DNA from: an uncultured beta proteobacterium
Lineage (GTDB): Bacteria > Pseudomonadota > Gammaproteobacteria > Burkholderiales > Burkholderiaceae_B
Direction of reading: 5' to 3'
NCBI GenBank assembly: GCA_903924715.1
Contig: CAIYCP010000260.1
Coordinates: 1-13,524, forward strand
Length of the DNA stretch: 13,524 bases
In this document: piece after piece, positions 7,529-13,524 of the stretch
How the letters are laid out: the number at the start of each line of letters is the position of its first letter
Position numbering within the stretch: the first letter of the stretch is position 1
Made by a program: the position numbers and the translations under genes
The notes under the pieces: generated by a model
What the model saw: only the letters and a program-made list of their open reading frames with translations
Database searches by the model: none
Told to the model about the DNA's origin: nothing

Positions 7529-8340
7529 TTGTTATAAATCGGCCCAACAATAGGATGCGTCGCGAACCAAGCACGCATCAGCAACCAGCGGTAGGCGCGA
7601 TTACGAACCGCAATACGATAAATATGCGCAGGCGAAGAGCCCACCAGATTTTGACCGTGGGCCGCCGTGGTGTACAAGTATTTAAACCCCGCCGTTTGAG
7701 CGGCAACCACATAGTCCGTATCAAAATAACCCTGTGGCCAACAAAAATGCGCAGAGACAGCTCCCAAATTTTCTAGCAGCGCCGCGCGTGAATCAGCCAA
7801 ATCTTGCGCGAGATTTTTGAGGCAGACTTCACGTGCTTCACCGGTCAAGTCCCAGCGGTTGTGCGTGTGTGTGTGACTATGAAATTCAAAAGTACCCACC
7901 TCTTGCATGGCCTGCACTTCAGTCCAACGTAACATCGCTGCATCGGGGGAACCCGTTGACACCAAGGCCTTGCACTCTAAATGGCCTCGCGCTTCAGGTA
8001 ACACAGCCTCGGCCTGACCTGAGTGCGGCCGTACCGGCCCTTCACCCATTAACCCCGTTATCACAAACAAGACCGCGTGCATCGAGTATTTTTGCAAGAT
8101 GGGGTGGGCGTACACCCAATTATCAAGATAGCCATCATCAAACGTAATTAACACTGATTTTGCGGGCGTTGGTTTACCTTCCAGGAAGTCGGCAAACTCA
8201 GCAGCCGTCAGAGAGTGATAGCCACAACGTGCAAGGCCTGAAATTTGACTTTCAAAGTTTGCGGGCGACGTAGTGAGTGACCCGTCAGCAGGCGACACAT
8301 GGTGATACATCAACACAGGAATACAGTGAGCAAGTTTCAT
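7489..8340 (-). CDS. Cytosolic CE4 polysaccharide deacetylase 2
   Basis: This is a second NodB-homology deacetylase, 283 residues from the ATG at 8338-8340; a TTG directly before it (8343) is a less likely start. With the TTG counted as residue 1, TFDDG is 67-71, the histidine-rich motif HSHTHTH is 155-161 and FCWPQG is 200-205, so all CE4 catalytic elements are present. Residues 98-138 form an extra loop absent from deacetylase 1. The C-terminal 40 residues are basic and aromatic (W254, W259, W273, W276), which could hold the enzyme at the membrane surface. The MKLAHCIPVLMYHHV start shows no signal peptide. It sits 24 bases after the GT4-C stop and overlaps GT2 by 40 bases. The likely role is to remove acetyl from a core N-acetylhexosamine; the substrate is inferred. 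Confidence 0.86.
   Translation of the reverse strand: MKLAHCIPVLMYHHVSPADGSLTTSPANFESQISGLARCGYHSLTAAEFADFLEGKPTPAKSVLITFDDGYLDNWVYAHPILQKYSMHAVLFVITGLMGEGPVRPHSGQAEAVLPEARGHLECKALVSTGSPDAAMLRWTEVQAMQEVGTFEFHSHTHTHNRWDLTGEAREVCLKNLAQDLADSRAALLENLGAVSAHFCWPQGYFDTDYVVAAQTAGFKYLYTTAAHGQNLVGSSPAHIYRIAVRNRAYRWLLMRAWFATHPIVGPIYNKWKLWKRSLRDKA
7503..7516. repeat. Perfect 14-bp palindrome just inside the GT2 gene
   Basis: GAAGCGATCGCTTC reads the same on both strands. It begins immediately after the internal ATG (7517-7519) of the GT2 gene and lies within the overlap with the deacetylase 2 gene, so it codes in two frames. In RNA it could fold as a 5-bp stem with a GATC loop at the initiation site; in DNA it could bind a symmetric protein. 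The palindrome is certain; a function is not shown. Confidence 0.45.
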
Positions 8341-8364
8341 CAATGTTTAGCTTCTGTCGACTGT

Positions 8365-9507
8365 TTATTCATTTTGAATCGGTGCTCTAGATGTTGTCGA
8401 AGAATTTAATTCCTCCAACCAATGACTATAGACACGTTCAGTGCGTGTCGCCAGAGTTTGAGTATTAAAAATACCTTCAGTATGGATACGCTCGTATCCC
8501 GCTTGCCCCATTTTTTTTCTGAGCGCAGGCGCATCGATTAACTGTACCAAGGCATTTTGCAAAGCCTGCCCATCATCCAGCGGCACAAGCAAACCAGTGA
8601 CGCCGGGGCGCATCATTTCGCTTACACCGCCCACGTCGGTTCCAATCACAGGCAAACCGCTCGCGGCCGCCTCAATAAAAGCGGTCCCCATCGCCTCTTG
8701 ACGGGTGGCCAAACAAAAAATGTCGAGCCCGGCCAACACGTTAGGAACATCGCGCCGATTACCCAGCAAATGGATGCGTTCGGTTAAACCGCTATGCATG
8801 ATATGCGCTTGCAACTGTTCAAAAACAGGTGACCCGCCACCCGCAATCACCAAATGCAGTCGCGGCCGCGTGCGCAATAAAGGAAGCATGGCATTGATGA
8901 GCTCGAGGTGACCTTTATTGGGCCGCAAGACTGCAACACAGCCAACCAACACGTCATCGTCGGATAGGTTAAGTTCGGCTCGAAGCGTTGAGTTTGCTAC
9001 GGGCGCAGTTAAAACAACAGGCGTATAGATCGCCTCAACGTGCTCGGGTCGAACCCCGCGGCCGATTAACTGGCGACGAACGTAATGACTCACGGTCGTG
9101 ACCCGATGCGGCAGCCACGTATAGGTCAGTAATGAGTTCACCTGACTCGAAAGATGTCGCGTCCGAATAATCAAGGGTATTTTTGCCAAACGTCCGGCCG
9201 CTGCAGCGATCAGGGTATCTTGGCGACTGTGCGTATTCAACACATCGAAGTCACCTCTCTTCAAGATATCTTTGATTGCAAACACGCCTCGAACAATATT
9301 GACCACGCCATCCATGAACAAGGCATGAACAACAAAGCCGGCCTCGCGCAAACGTTCGGTCAACTCGGCATCAGGCTGGCAAATCGCTTCAAGATAGTGG
9401 CCCCGTTCGCGCATCGCCATCATTTCTTTGAAGATACGGTGCTCTTGCCCACCAAAACTCGTCGCAGCTTCTGAATGGATAATTCGCAAGGGTCGCGCGC
9501 TAAGCAT
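8365..9507 (-). CDS. GT4-family glycosyltransferase C (first gene after dnaE)
   Basis: This is a 380-residue retaining GT-B glycosyltransferase. The N-terminal acceptor-side loop is FGGQEHR (18-24), and NTHSRQD (91-97) is typical of GT4 enzymes. The donor side has LRPNKGH (194-200) and the E-x7-E pair E271 and E279, then GLPVIGTDVGGVSEM (284-298). It probably transfers a hexose or hexosamine to the LPS core in the cytoplasm; the sugar is not readable. The ATG at 9505-9507 shares its A with the dnaE stop (TGATG). A Shine-Dalgarno GAGGT lies at 9517-9521 inside dnaE and is partly buried in an inverted repeat. A run of eight A (8511-8518) at residues 331-333 could slip and truncate the last 47 residues, which lie beyond the catalytic motifs. 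Confidence 0.87.
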   Translation of the reverse strand: MLSARPLRIIHSEAATSFGGQEHRIFKEMMAMRERGHYLEAICQPDAELTERLREAGFVVHALFMDGVVNIVRGVFAIKDILKRGDFDVLNTHSRQDTLIAAAAGRLAKIPLIIRTRHLSSQVNSLLTYTWLPHRVTTVSHYVRRQLIGRGVRPEHVEAIYTPVVLTAPVANSTLRAELNLSDDDVLVGCVAVLRPNKGHLELINAMLPLLRTRPRLHLVIAGGGSPVFEQLQAHIMHSGLTERIHLLGNRRDVPNVLAGLDIFCLATRQEAMGTAFIEAAASGLPVIGTDVGGVSEMMRPGVTGLLVPLDDGQALQNALVQLIDAPALRKKMGQAGYERIHTEGIFNTQTLATRTERVYSHWLEELNSSTTSRAPIQNE

Positions 9508-9519
9508 CAGTACGCGACC
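9491..9519 (-). promoter_or_regulatory. Hairpin with buried ribosome binding site at the dnaE/GT4-C junction
   Basis: On the minus strand GGTCGCG (9513-9519) and CGCGACC (9491-9497) form a perfect GC-rich 7-bp stem around a 15-base loop. The loop holds the TGATG stop-start overlap. The left arm includes the last three bases of the Shine-Dalgarno GAGGT (9517-9521) for GT4-C. Ribosomes finishing dnaE would melt the stem, so GT4-C translation may depend on dnaE translation. The structure is seen in the sequence; the effect is inferred. Confidence 0.45.
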
Positions 9520-12500
9520 TCAACGTCACTAGAGGACGTCCAGGTTGTGAGCTGCTCGACCAGGGTATCTGACAAGCGTACGCGCCATGAATCGTCAAGT
9601 CTGAGCACACACGCCAGATTGTTGTTTTCGTAGAGAATCTCAACTGGCGTGCCGCGCGCTGAACTACTTGTATTGGCTCGAAATGGATCAAGCATTTTTT
9701 TAAGCAATATTGCGTCTGCATTGCCGTTGAGTCGAATACGCAGCGCTTTTGCACGCGCTTCACGTGCGAGCTGCAAGTCATAGATATTCTCGGCAACCAC
9801 TCGCGCACCTTTTGAGTGCTCATTGTTGGTGACCTTCACTTGCAAGATCACAAGCTGATCTTCGCGCAAGCGATTGCGATGCTGCTCATAGATTTCAGAA
9901 TAGATGGTGACCTCAACTTGCGCCGAACCATCATCGATCGTCATGAATTGCAGTTTTCCCTTAGACGTCATCATCGAGCGCAGCCCGCTGATCACCCCTG
10001 CAATCCACTGCGAGTCGCGCAAGGGCTCAAGTCGCGCCAGGGATTTCGGTGCAAACAAGCGCACTTCATCGCGCCAAACATCAAATAAGTGACCACTAAA
10101 AAAATATCCGAGCGCTGCTTTTTCTTCGGTTAAGCGCGTGTGAAGATTCCAGGGCGCAGTCGAGGCTAGCTCAACGGCAACCACCTCATGGCTATCATCT
10201 CCAAAAAGCGAAACCTGATTGGCGCTACGATCGCGCTGCTCAGCCGCCTCAAGCGCCATCGCCAGAGAGGCGACTAGCGCCCCACGATTGGGCTCGATTG
10301 AATCAAAGGCACCCACACGAATCAGAGCCTCAATACTGCGTTTGTTGACGGCACGCCGATCAATGCGGCGGCAAAAGTCGAACAGGCTGGCAAACGGACC
10401 CTCTTGTCGGGCACGAATAATTTCTTCAACCGCGCCCTGCCCCGTGCCTTTAACCGCGCCCATGCCATAACGAATTGTGCGAGGTGGCAACCCTTCTTGG
10501 GTTTTGGCGTCAGCGACCGGTTCAAAACGATAACCCGATGCGTTGACATCCGGAGGCAACACAGTAATACCATTGGCCAGGCAGTCGCGCCAGAAGATTT
10601 GTACCTTATCGGTGTCGTCCATATCAGACGACAAGGTGGCCGCTAAAAACTCAGCCGGGTGATGTGCTTTAAGCCACGCGGTCTGATACGCAATCAAGGC
10701 ATAGGCTGCCGAATGCGATTTATTGAACCCGTAGCCTGCAAACAGCTCCATCAAATCAAAAAGCTTGACCGCTACTTTAGGGTCATAGCCCTTTTTGAGT
10801 GCACCCTGTTCAAATAACTCGCGATGCGCAGCCATTTCTTCAGGTTTTTTCTTACCCATCGCACGACGTAATAGATCAGCCCCACCCAGAGAGTAGCCTC
10901 CGATGATCTGCGAGATCAGCATCACTTGCTCTTGATACACGATGACACCGTAGGTGCTTTTAAGCGTGGACTCAAGGTCTGGATGAAAATAATCTACGGT
11001 CGCGCGACCATGTTTGCGATTGACGAAGTCATCGACCATGCCCGATTCGAGCGGGCCCGGACGAAAGAGCGCCAACACCGCAATAATGTCTTCAAAGGTA
11101 TTCGGACGCAGCTTTTTAAGCAGCTCTTTCATGCCCCTGGATTCAAGCTGAAAAACAGCGGTGGTATTCGCGTTGCAAAGAATTTGATACGTGGCAGGGT
11201 CATCAAGCGACAATGACATGATGTCAAAATCATGCAAGTCAGTATTAAATTTGCGTACAAAACGCACTGCCCAATCTAAGATCGTGAGATTGCGTAGACC
11301 TAAAAAGTCAAACTTCACGAGGCCTATGGCTTCGACATCATCTTTATCAAACTGCGAAACCGCACTACCCTCGTGGCCTGGTTGACAATACAGCGGGCAA
11401 AAATCAGTCAGCTTACCGGGCGCGATCAACACGCCGCCCGCATGCATACCGACATTGCGCGTCAGACCTTCAAGCGGACGCGCCAAATCAATCAAGGCAC
11501 GAACTTCTTCCTCTTTTTCATAACGCTCTTTGAAAACGGGCTCATCTTTCAGGGCGCGATCAAGTGTCCAGGGGTCGGCGGGATTGTGCGGGATTAATTT
11601 TGAGAGGCCATCGCACATCATGTAAGGCATATCAAGCACGCGACCTGCATCGCGCACCACCGCTTTAGCACCCAGCGTGCCAAAGGTGGCGATCTGGCTA
11701 ACGGCAGCGCGACCATACTTGGTCTTGACATACTCGATGACGCGTTCGCGATTATCCTGGCAAAAATCAATATCAAAGTCGGGCATCGAGACCCGCTCAG
11801 GATTTAGAAAGCGCTCAAATAGCAAATCGTAGCGAAGCGGGTCAAGATCGGTAATCCCAAGCGCATAGGCGACCAAAGAACCCGCTCCAGAACCACGGCC
11901 TGGCCCAACCGGTACGCCATTACTTTTGCCCCAGTTGATAAAATCTTGGACGATCAAAAAGTAACCCGGAAACCCCATCTTAATAATGGTTTCGCACTCG
12001 AGTTTTAAACGGTCTGAATATTGCGGTTGCACCGCGGCGCGCTCAGAGGGATCTGGAAATAACTGCAACATCCGCTTTTTAAGACCGATCTCAGACAACT
12101 CGATCAGATAGTCATCAAGCGTGACTCCTTCTGGTGTTGGAAAGTCAGGCAACTGGGGCTGGCCAAGCTCAAGCGTTAAATTGCATCGCTGAGCAATCGC
12201 GGCCGAGTTCGCCAACGCCGAAGGCACGTCTGCAAATCGGCGGGCCATTTCGTTGGAGTCTAGAAGGTATTGGTCTTCAGTGAAATGGTGCGGCCGCCTT
12301 GGATTCGTGAGGATTTGCCCCTCAGAAATGCAGACACGGGCCTCGTGCGCACGAAAATCGGAGCGATCGAGAAACTGCACCGGATGGGTCGCGACAACAG
12401 GCAGCCCCAATTCAGATGCGATTGATAACGCAGCTTGGGTGTAAGGCTGGTCGGCCTCGGCTTCGGTGCGTTGCAGCTCAAGATAATATGAATCAGGAAA

Positions 12501-12992
12501 CGCGAGTTTCCATTGACGGGCGTAGGCGACCGCGGCTTCGCGGTTACCTGCCATCAGCGCCTGACCCACATCGCCCGCCCGAGCGCCAGACAGCACAATC
12601 AAACCCTGCGCGGTTGCCAGCCATTCACGGCGCATCTCGGCCCGGCCTCGGTGCGCATTGGTCAGCCAAGCCTGCGTCAACAGCCCACAAAGCGTTAAGT
12701 AGCCGGCCTTATTGGCCACCAAAAGTAAGATGCGGTAGGGTTTGTCTCGGTCTTCGTCGTTGGTCAGCCAAACGTCGCAGCCCACAATCGGTTTGACTCC
12801 GGCGACACGTGCAGCTTTATAAAATTTGATCAAACCAAACACATTTGAAAGGTCAGTCAGGGCCACCGCTGGCTGCCCTTGCGCCACTGAGCGCTCGATC
12901 AGATCTGATATGCGCAAAATGCCATCCACCACCGAAAACTCAGAGTGAACGCGCAAATGTACAAAAGGTGACGGCTGAACTGCTTTATCCAT
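9507..12992 (-). CDS. dnaE: DNA polymerase III alpha subunit
   Basis: This is the catalytic subunit of the replicative polymerase, 1161 residues, essentially the size of E. coli DnaE. The N-terminal PHP domain starts at FVHLRVHSEFS (10-20). The palm domain has PGRGSGAGS (364-372) and the catalytic PDFDID with D405 and D407, and the third catalytic aspartate is D562 in KFDFLGLRN (560-568). YGFNKSHSAAYA (754-765) is a conserved fingers-region block. QVSLF (926-930) matches the internal beta-clamp binding motif. An OB-fold (about 996-1050) and a C-terminal tail follow. The ATG at 12990-12992 is supported by alignment to the family N-terminus, although there is no Shine-Dalgarno. It leads a same-strand series of glycosyltransferase and deacetylase genes, overlapping the first by one base. 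The identification is certain. Confidence 0.98.
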   Translation of the reverse strand: MDKAVQPSPFVHLRVHSEFSVVDGILRISDLIERSVAQGQPAVALTDLSNVFGLIKFYKAARVAGVKPIVGCDVWLTNDEDRDKPYRILLLVANKAGYLTLCGLLTQAWLTNAHRGRAEMRREWLATAQGLIVLSGARAGDVGQALMAGNREAAVAYARQWKLAFPDSYYLELQRTEAEADQPYTQAALSIASELGLPVVATHPVQFLDRSDFRAHEARVCISEGQILTNPRRPHHFTEDQYLLDSNEMARRFADVPSALANSAAIAQRCNLTLELGQPQLPDFPTPEGVTLDDYLIELSEIGLKKRMLQLFPDPSERAAVQPQYSDRLKLECETIIKMGFPGYFLIVQDFINWGKSNGVPVGPGRGSGAGSLVAYALGITDLDPLRYDLLFERFLNPERVSMPDFDIDFCQDNRERVIEYVKTKYGRAAVSQIATFGTLGAKAVVRDAGRVLDMPYMMCDGLSKLIPHNPADPWTLDRALKDEPVFKERYEKEEEVRALIDLARPLEGLTRNVGMHAGGVLIAPGKLTDFCPLYCQPGHEGSAVSQFDKDDVEAIGLVKFDFLGLRNLTILDWAVRFVRKFNTDLHDFDIMSLSLDDPATYQILCNANTTAVFQLESRGMKELLKKLRPNTFEDIIAVLALFRPGPLESGMVDDFVNRKHGRATVDYFHPDLESTLKSTYGVIVYQEQVMLISQIIGGYSLGGADLLRRAMGKKKPEEMAAHRELFEQGALKKGYDPKVAVKLFDLMELFAGYGFNKSHSAAYALIAYQTAWLKAHHPAEFLAATLSSDMDDTDKVQIFWRDCLANGITVLPPDVNASGYRFEPVADAKTQEGLPPRTIRYGMGAVKGTGQGAVEEIIRARQEGPFASLFDFCRRIDRRAVNKRSIEALIRVGAFDSIEPNRGALVASLAMALEAAEQRDRSANQVSLFGDDSHEVVAVELASTAPWNLHTRLTEEKAALGYFFSGHLFDVWRDEVRLFAPKSLARLEPLRDSQWIAGVISGLRSMMTSKGKLQFMTIDDGSAQVEVTIYSEIYEQHRNRLREDQLVILQVKVTNNEHSKGARVVAENIYDLQLAREARAKALRIRLNGNADAILLKKMLDPFRANTSSSARGTPVEILYENNNLACVLRLDDSWRVRLSDTLVEQLTTWTSSSDVEVAY

Positions 12993-12997
12993 AGCAG
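12980..12997 (-). promoter_or_regulatory. Short inverted repeat with the dnaE start codon in its loop
   Basis: On the minus strand CTGCT-ATGGATAA-AGCAG is a 5-bp perfect stem with an 8-base loop that begins with the dnaE ATG. Five base pairs are easily met by chance; it is listed because similar repeats flank other starts in the operon. Confidence 0.25.
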
Positions 12998-12998
12998 G

Positions 12999-13028
12999 AT
13001 TGTACCCATTCCACTGTCTGCCTGACCA
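12999..13028 (-). promoter_or_regulatory. Candidate dnaE promoter, possibly leaderless
   Basis: On the minus strand a -10 box TACAAT (12999-13004, five of six matches) is preceded at 18 bases by TGGTCA (13023-13028, four of six matches to TTGACA). Six bases, CCTGCT, separate TACAAT from the dnaE ATG, so transcription from this box would start at or next to the A of ATG. The lack of a Shine-Dalgarno in front of dnaE fits. A second weak pair, TTGTGG with TAAAAA at 17 bases, lies further upstream and would give a leader of about 30 bases. Confidence 0.35.
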
Positions 13029-13070
13029 TTTTTATGGAATGCGGGCACGAGCCACAATTGGGTCACTTTA

Positions 13071-13106
13071 GGCCGGAAAAGCGCATGAAATGGTGCTTTT
13101 TAGGCC
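13071..13106 (-). terminator. Hairpin, possible terminator after the hrpA-like gene
   Basis: AAAAGCGC (13077-13084) and GTGCTTTT (13093-13100) pair over 8 bp with one G-U on one strand, around an 8-base loop, and GGCC arms (13071-13074 and 13103-13106) pair outside a small internal loop. Read on the minus strand, the A-rich and T-rich sides resemble an intrinsic terminator about 110 bases after the upstream helicase stop. The stem is not followed by a clean T run, so termination may be weak. Confidence 0.35.
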
Positions 13107-13218
13107 TCTGGGGCGCAAACCCCTTGATCATTCAACACTTTTAGTGCCACAAAACTTGTAAAAATGTACGAAATTTGAGCTAATCGCAGTCGTAATTTAT
13201 TTGTTTGTCAGCGGGTGG

Positions 13219-13524
13219 CTAGCGTTGCATTGAGTCAAACGCTTTTTGCAGGCGCTTGACCGACACCGGCATCGGCGTGCGTAACTCTTGTGCAAACAAG
13301 GCCACCCGAAGCTCTTCGAGCAACCAGCGAAACTCGTCAAGCCCTTGATCGGGCGCCCCTTTCAAGGCGCTACGGGCCCGAGCATACTGCGCAAGCAAAG
13401 GCGCCATCTCGGCCATCAACCGCGCATCGCGTGCGGGGTCTGTCCGTAATTTATCAATTCGAGCAATCACCGCTTTCAGGTAGCGCGGCAAATGAGTAAG
13501 TTGTGAATCTGGCGTTTTAACAAG
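13219..13524 (-). CDS. hrpA: C-terminus of HrpA-type ATP-dependent RNA helicase (partial)
   Basis: An open frame enters from the right edge and ends at TAG (13219-13221), giving the last 101 residues. The segment DEFRWLLEELRVALFAQEL followed by PMPVSVKRLQKAFDSM matches the end of the DUF3418 C-terminal domain of HrpA helicases. HrpA is a DEAH-box protein of about 1300 residues, known in E. coli for RNA processing and resolving stalled ribosomes. The helicase motor lies outside the window. A TTG at 13491 could be mistaken for a start, but the frame continues upstream without a stop (LVKTPDSQLTHL), so it is internal. The gene is separated from dnaE by 226 bases. I am fairly confident; another DUF3418 protein is the only alternative. 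Confidence 0.85.
   Translation of the reverse strand, partial: LVKTPDSQLTHLPRYLKAVIARIDKLRTDPARDARLMAEMAPLLAQYARARSALKGAPDQGLDEFRWLLEELRVALFAQELRTPMPVSVKRLQKAFDSMQR

Larger units (their letters stand above)
12993..13218. other. hrpA-dnaE intergenic region
   Basis: These 226 bases are the longest non-coding stretch in the window. They hold a hairpin (13071-13106), a small GGGG/CCCC repeat (13110-13123) and one or two candidate minus-strand promoters for dnaE. I see no open frame of note, no tRNA and no repeat family. Confidence 0.6.

Noticed and set aside
12416..12796. A 126-residue plus-strand frame opposite dnaE
   Set aside because: It is fully antisense to the dnaE N-terminal region, is rich in Arg and Pro as expected for a shadow frame, and has no family feature.
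13110..13123. GGGG-CGCAAA-CCCC repeat in the hrpA-dnaE gap
   Set aside because: Only four base pairs, and no T tract after it on either strand.
13219..13491. Complete 90-residue gene starting at TTG 13491
   Set aside because: The frame stays open to the window edge and the residues continue the HrpA C-terminal domain, so this is part of a larger gene cut by the window.
1..13524. Mobile elements, CRISPR arrays, tRNA or rRNA genes
   Set aside because: No transposase-like frame, terminal repeats, regularly spaced repeats or tRNA-like cloverleaf with CCA was seen while reading both strands.

Overview
The window looks like the chromosome of a Gram-negative bacterium, most likely a betaproteobacterium of the order Burkholderiales. 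This rests on the protein style: DnaE with an FVHLRVHSEFS N-terminus, an HrpA-type helicase C-terminus, MsbA, and a WaaE/KdtX-like glycosyltransferase. The placement is an inference from remembered family features; no search was run. Base composition looks near 50% GC by eye and was not computed. The region is densely coding. I see no tRNA, rRNA, insertion sequence, CRISPR array or prophage gene.

Layout, left to right. (1) On the minus strand, the first 23 codons of an unidentified gene (1-71) sit 30 bases downstream of msbA, the lipid A-core flippase (102-1877, probable TTG start). (2) A divergent gap of about 80 bases separates msbA from a two-gene plus-strand unit: a GT9 heptosyltransferase-like protein (1961-2908) and an ElyC/YdcF-like DUF218 membrane protein (2966-3733). 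(3) The DUF218 gene meets the next gene tail to tail, with the two stop codons overlapping in CTAG. (4) From about 13.0 kb leftwards to 3.73 kb runs a compact minus-strand series. In transcription order it is dnaE, a GT4 glycosyltransferase, a CE4 deacetylase, a WaaE-like GT2, a second GT4, a second CE4 deacetylase and a third GT4. Most junctions overlap or nearly touch. (5) A 226-base intergenic stretch with a hairpin and a possible dnaE promoter precedes the 3' end of a helicase gene, probably hrpA, which runs off the right edge.

Working model: apart from dnaE and hrpA, the window makes and exports lipopolysaccharide core. GT9, GT2 and the three GT4 enzymes would extend the core on the cytoplasmic face. 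The two CE4 enzymes lack signal peptides and would deacetylate an N-acetyl sugar before export, leaving a free-amine sugar. MsbA would then flip the finished lipid A-core. The operon structure, the lack of signal peptides and the catalytic motifs are visible in the sequence; the sugar chemistry is inferred.

The most interesting local signals are four. dnaE is joined by TGATG to the glycosyltransferase operon. Inverted repeats lie on or beside several start codons in that operon. An A9 tract with a canonical -1 slippery heptamer sits exactly at the GT2/GT4 stop-start overlap and could yield a fused enzyme. A TACAAT element is placed so that dnaE could be transcribed without a leader.
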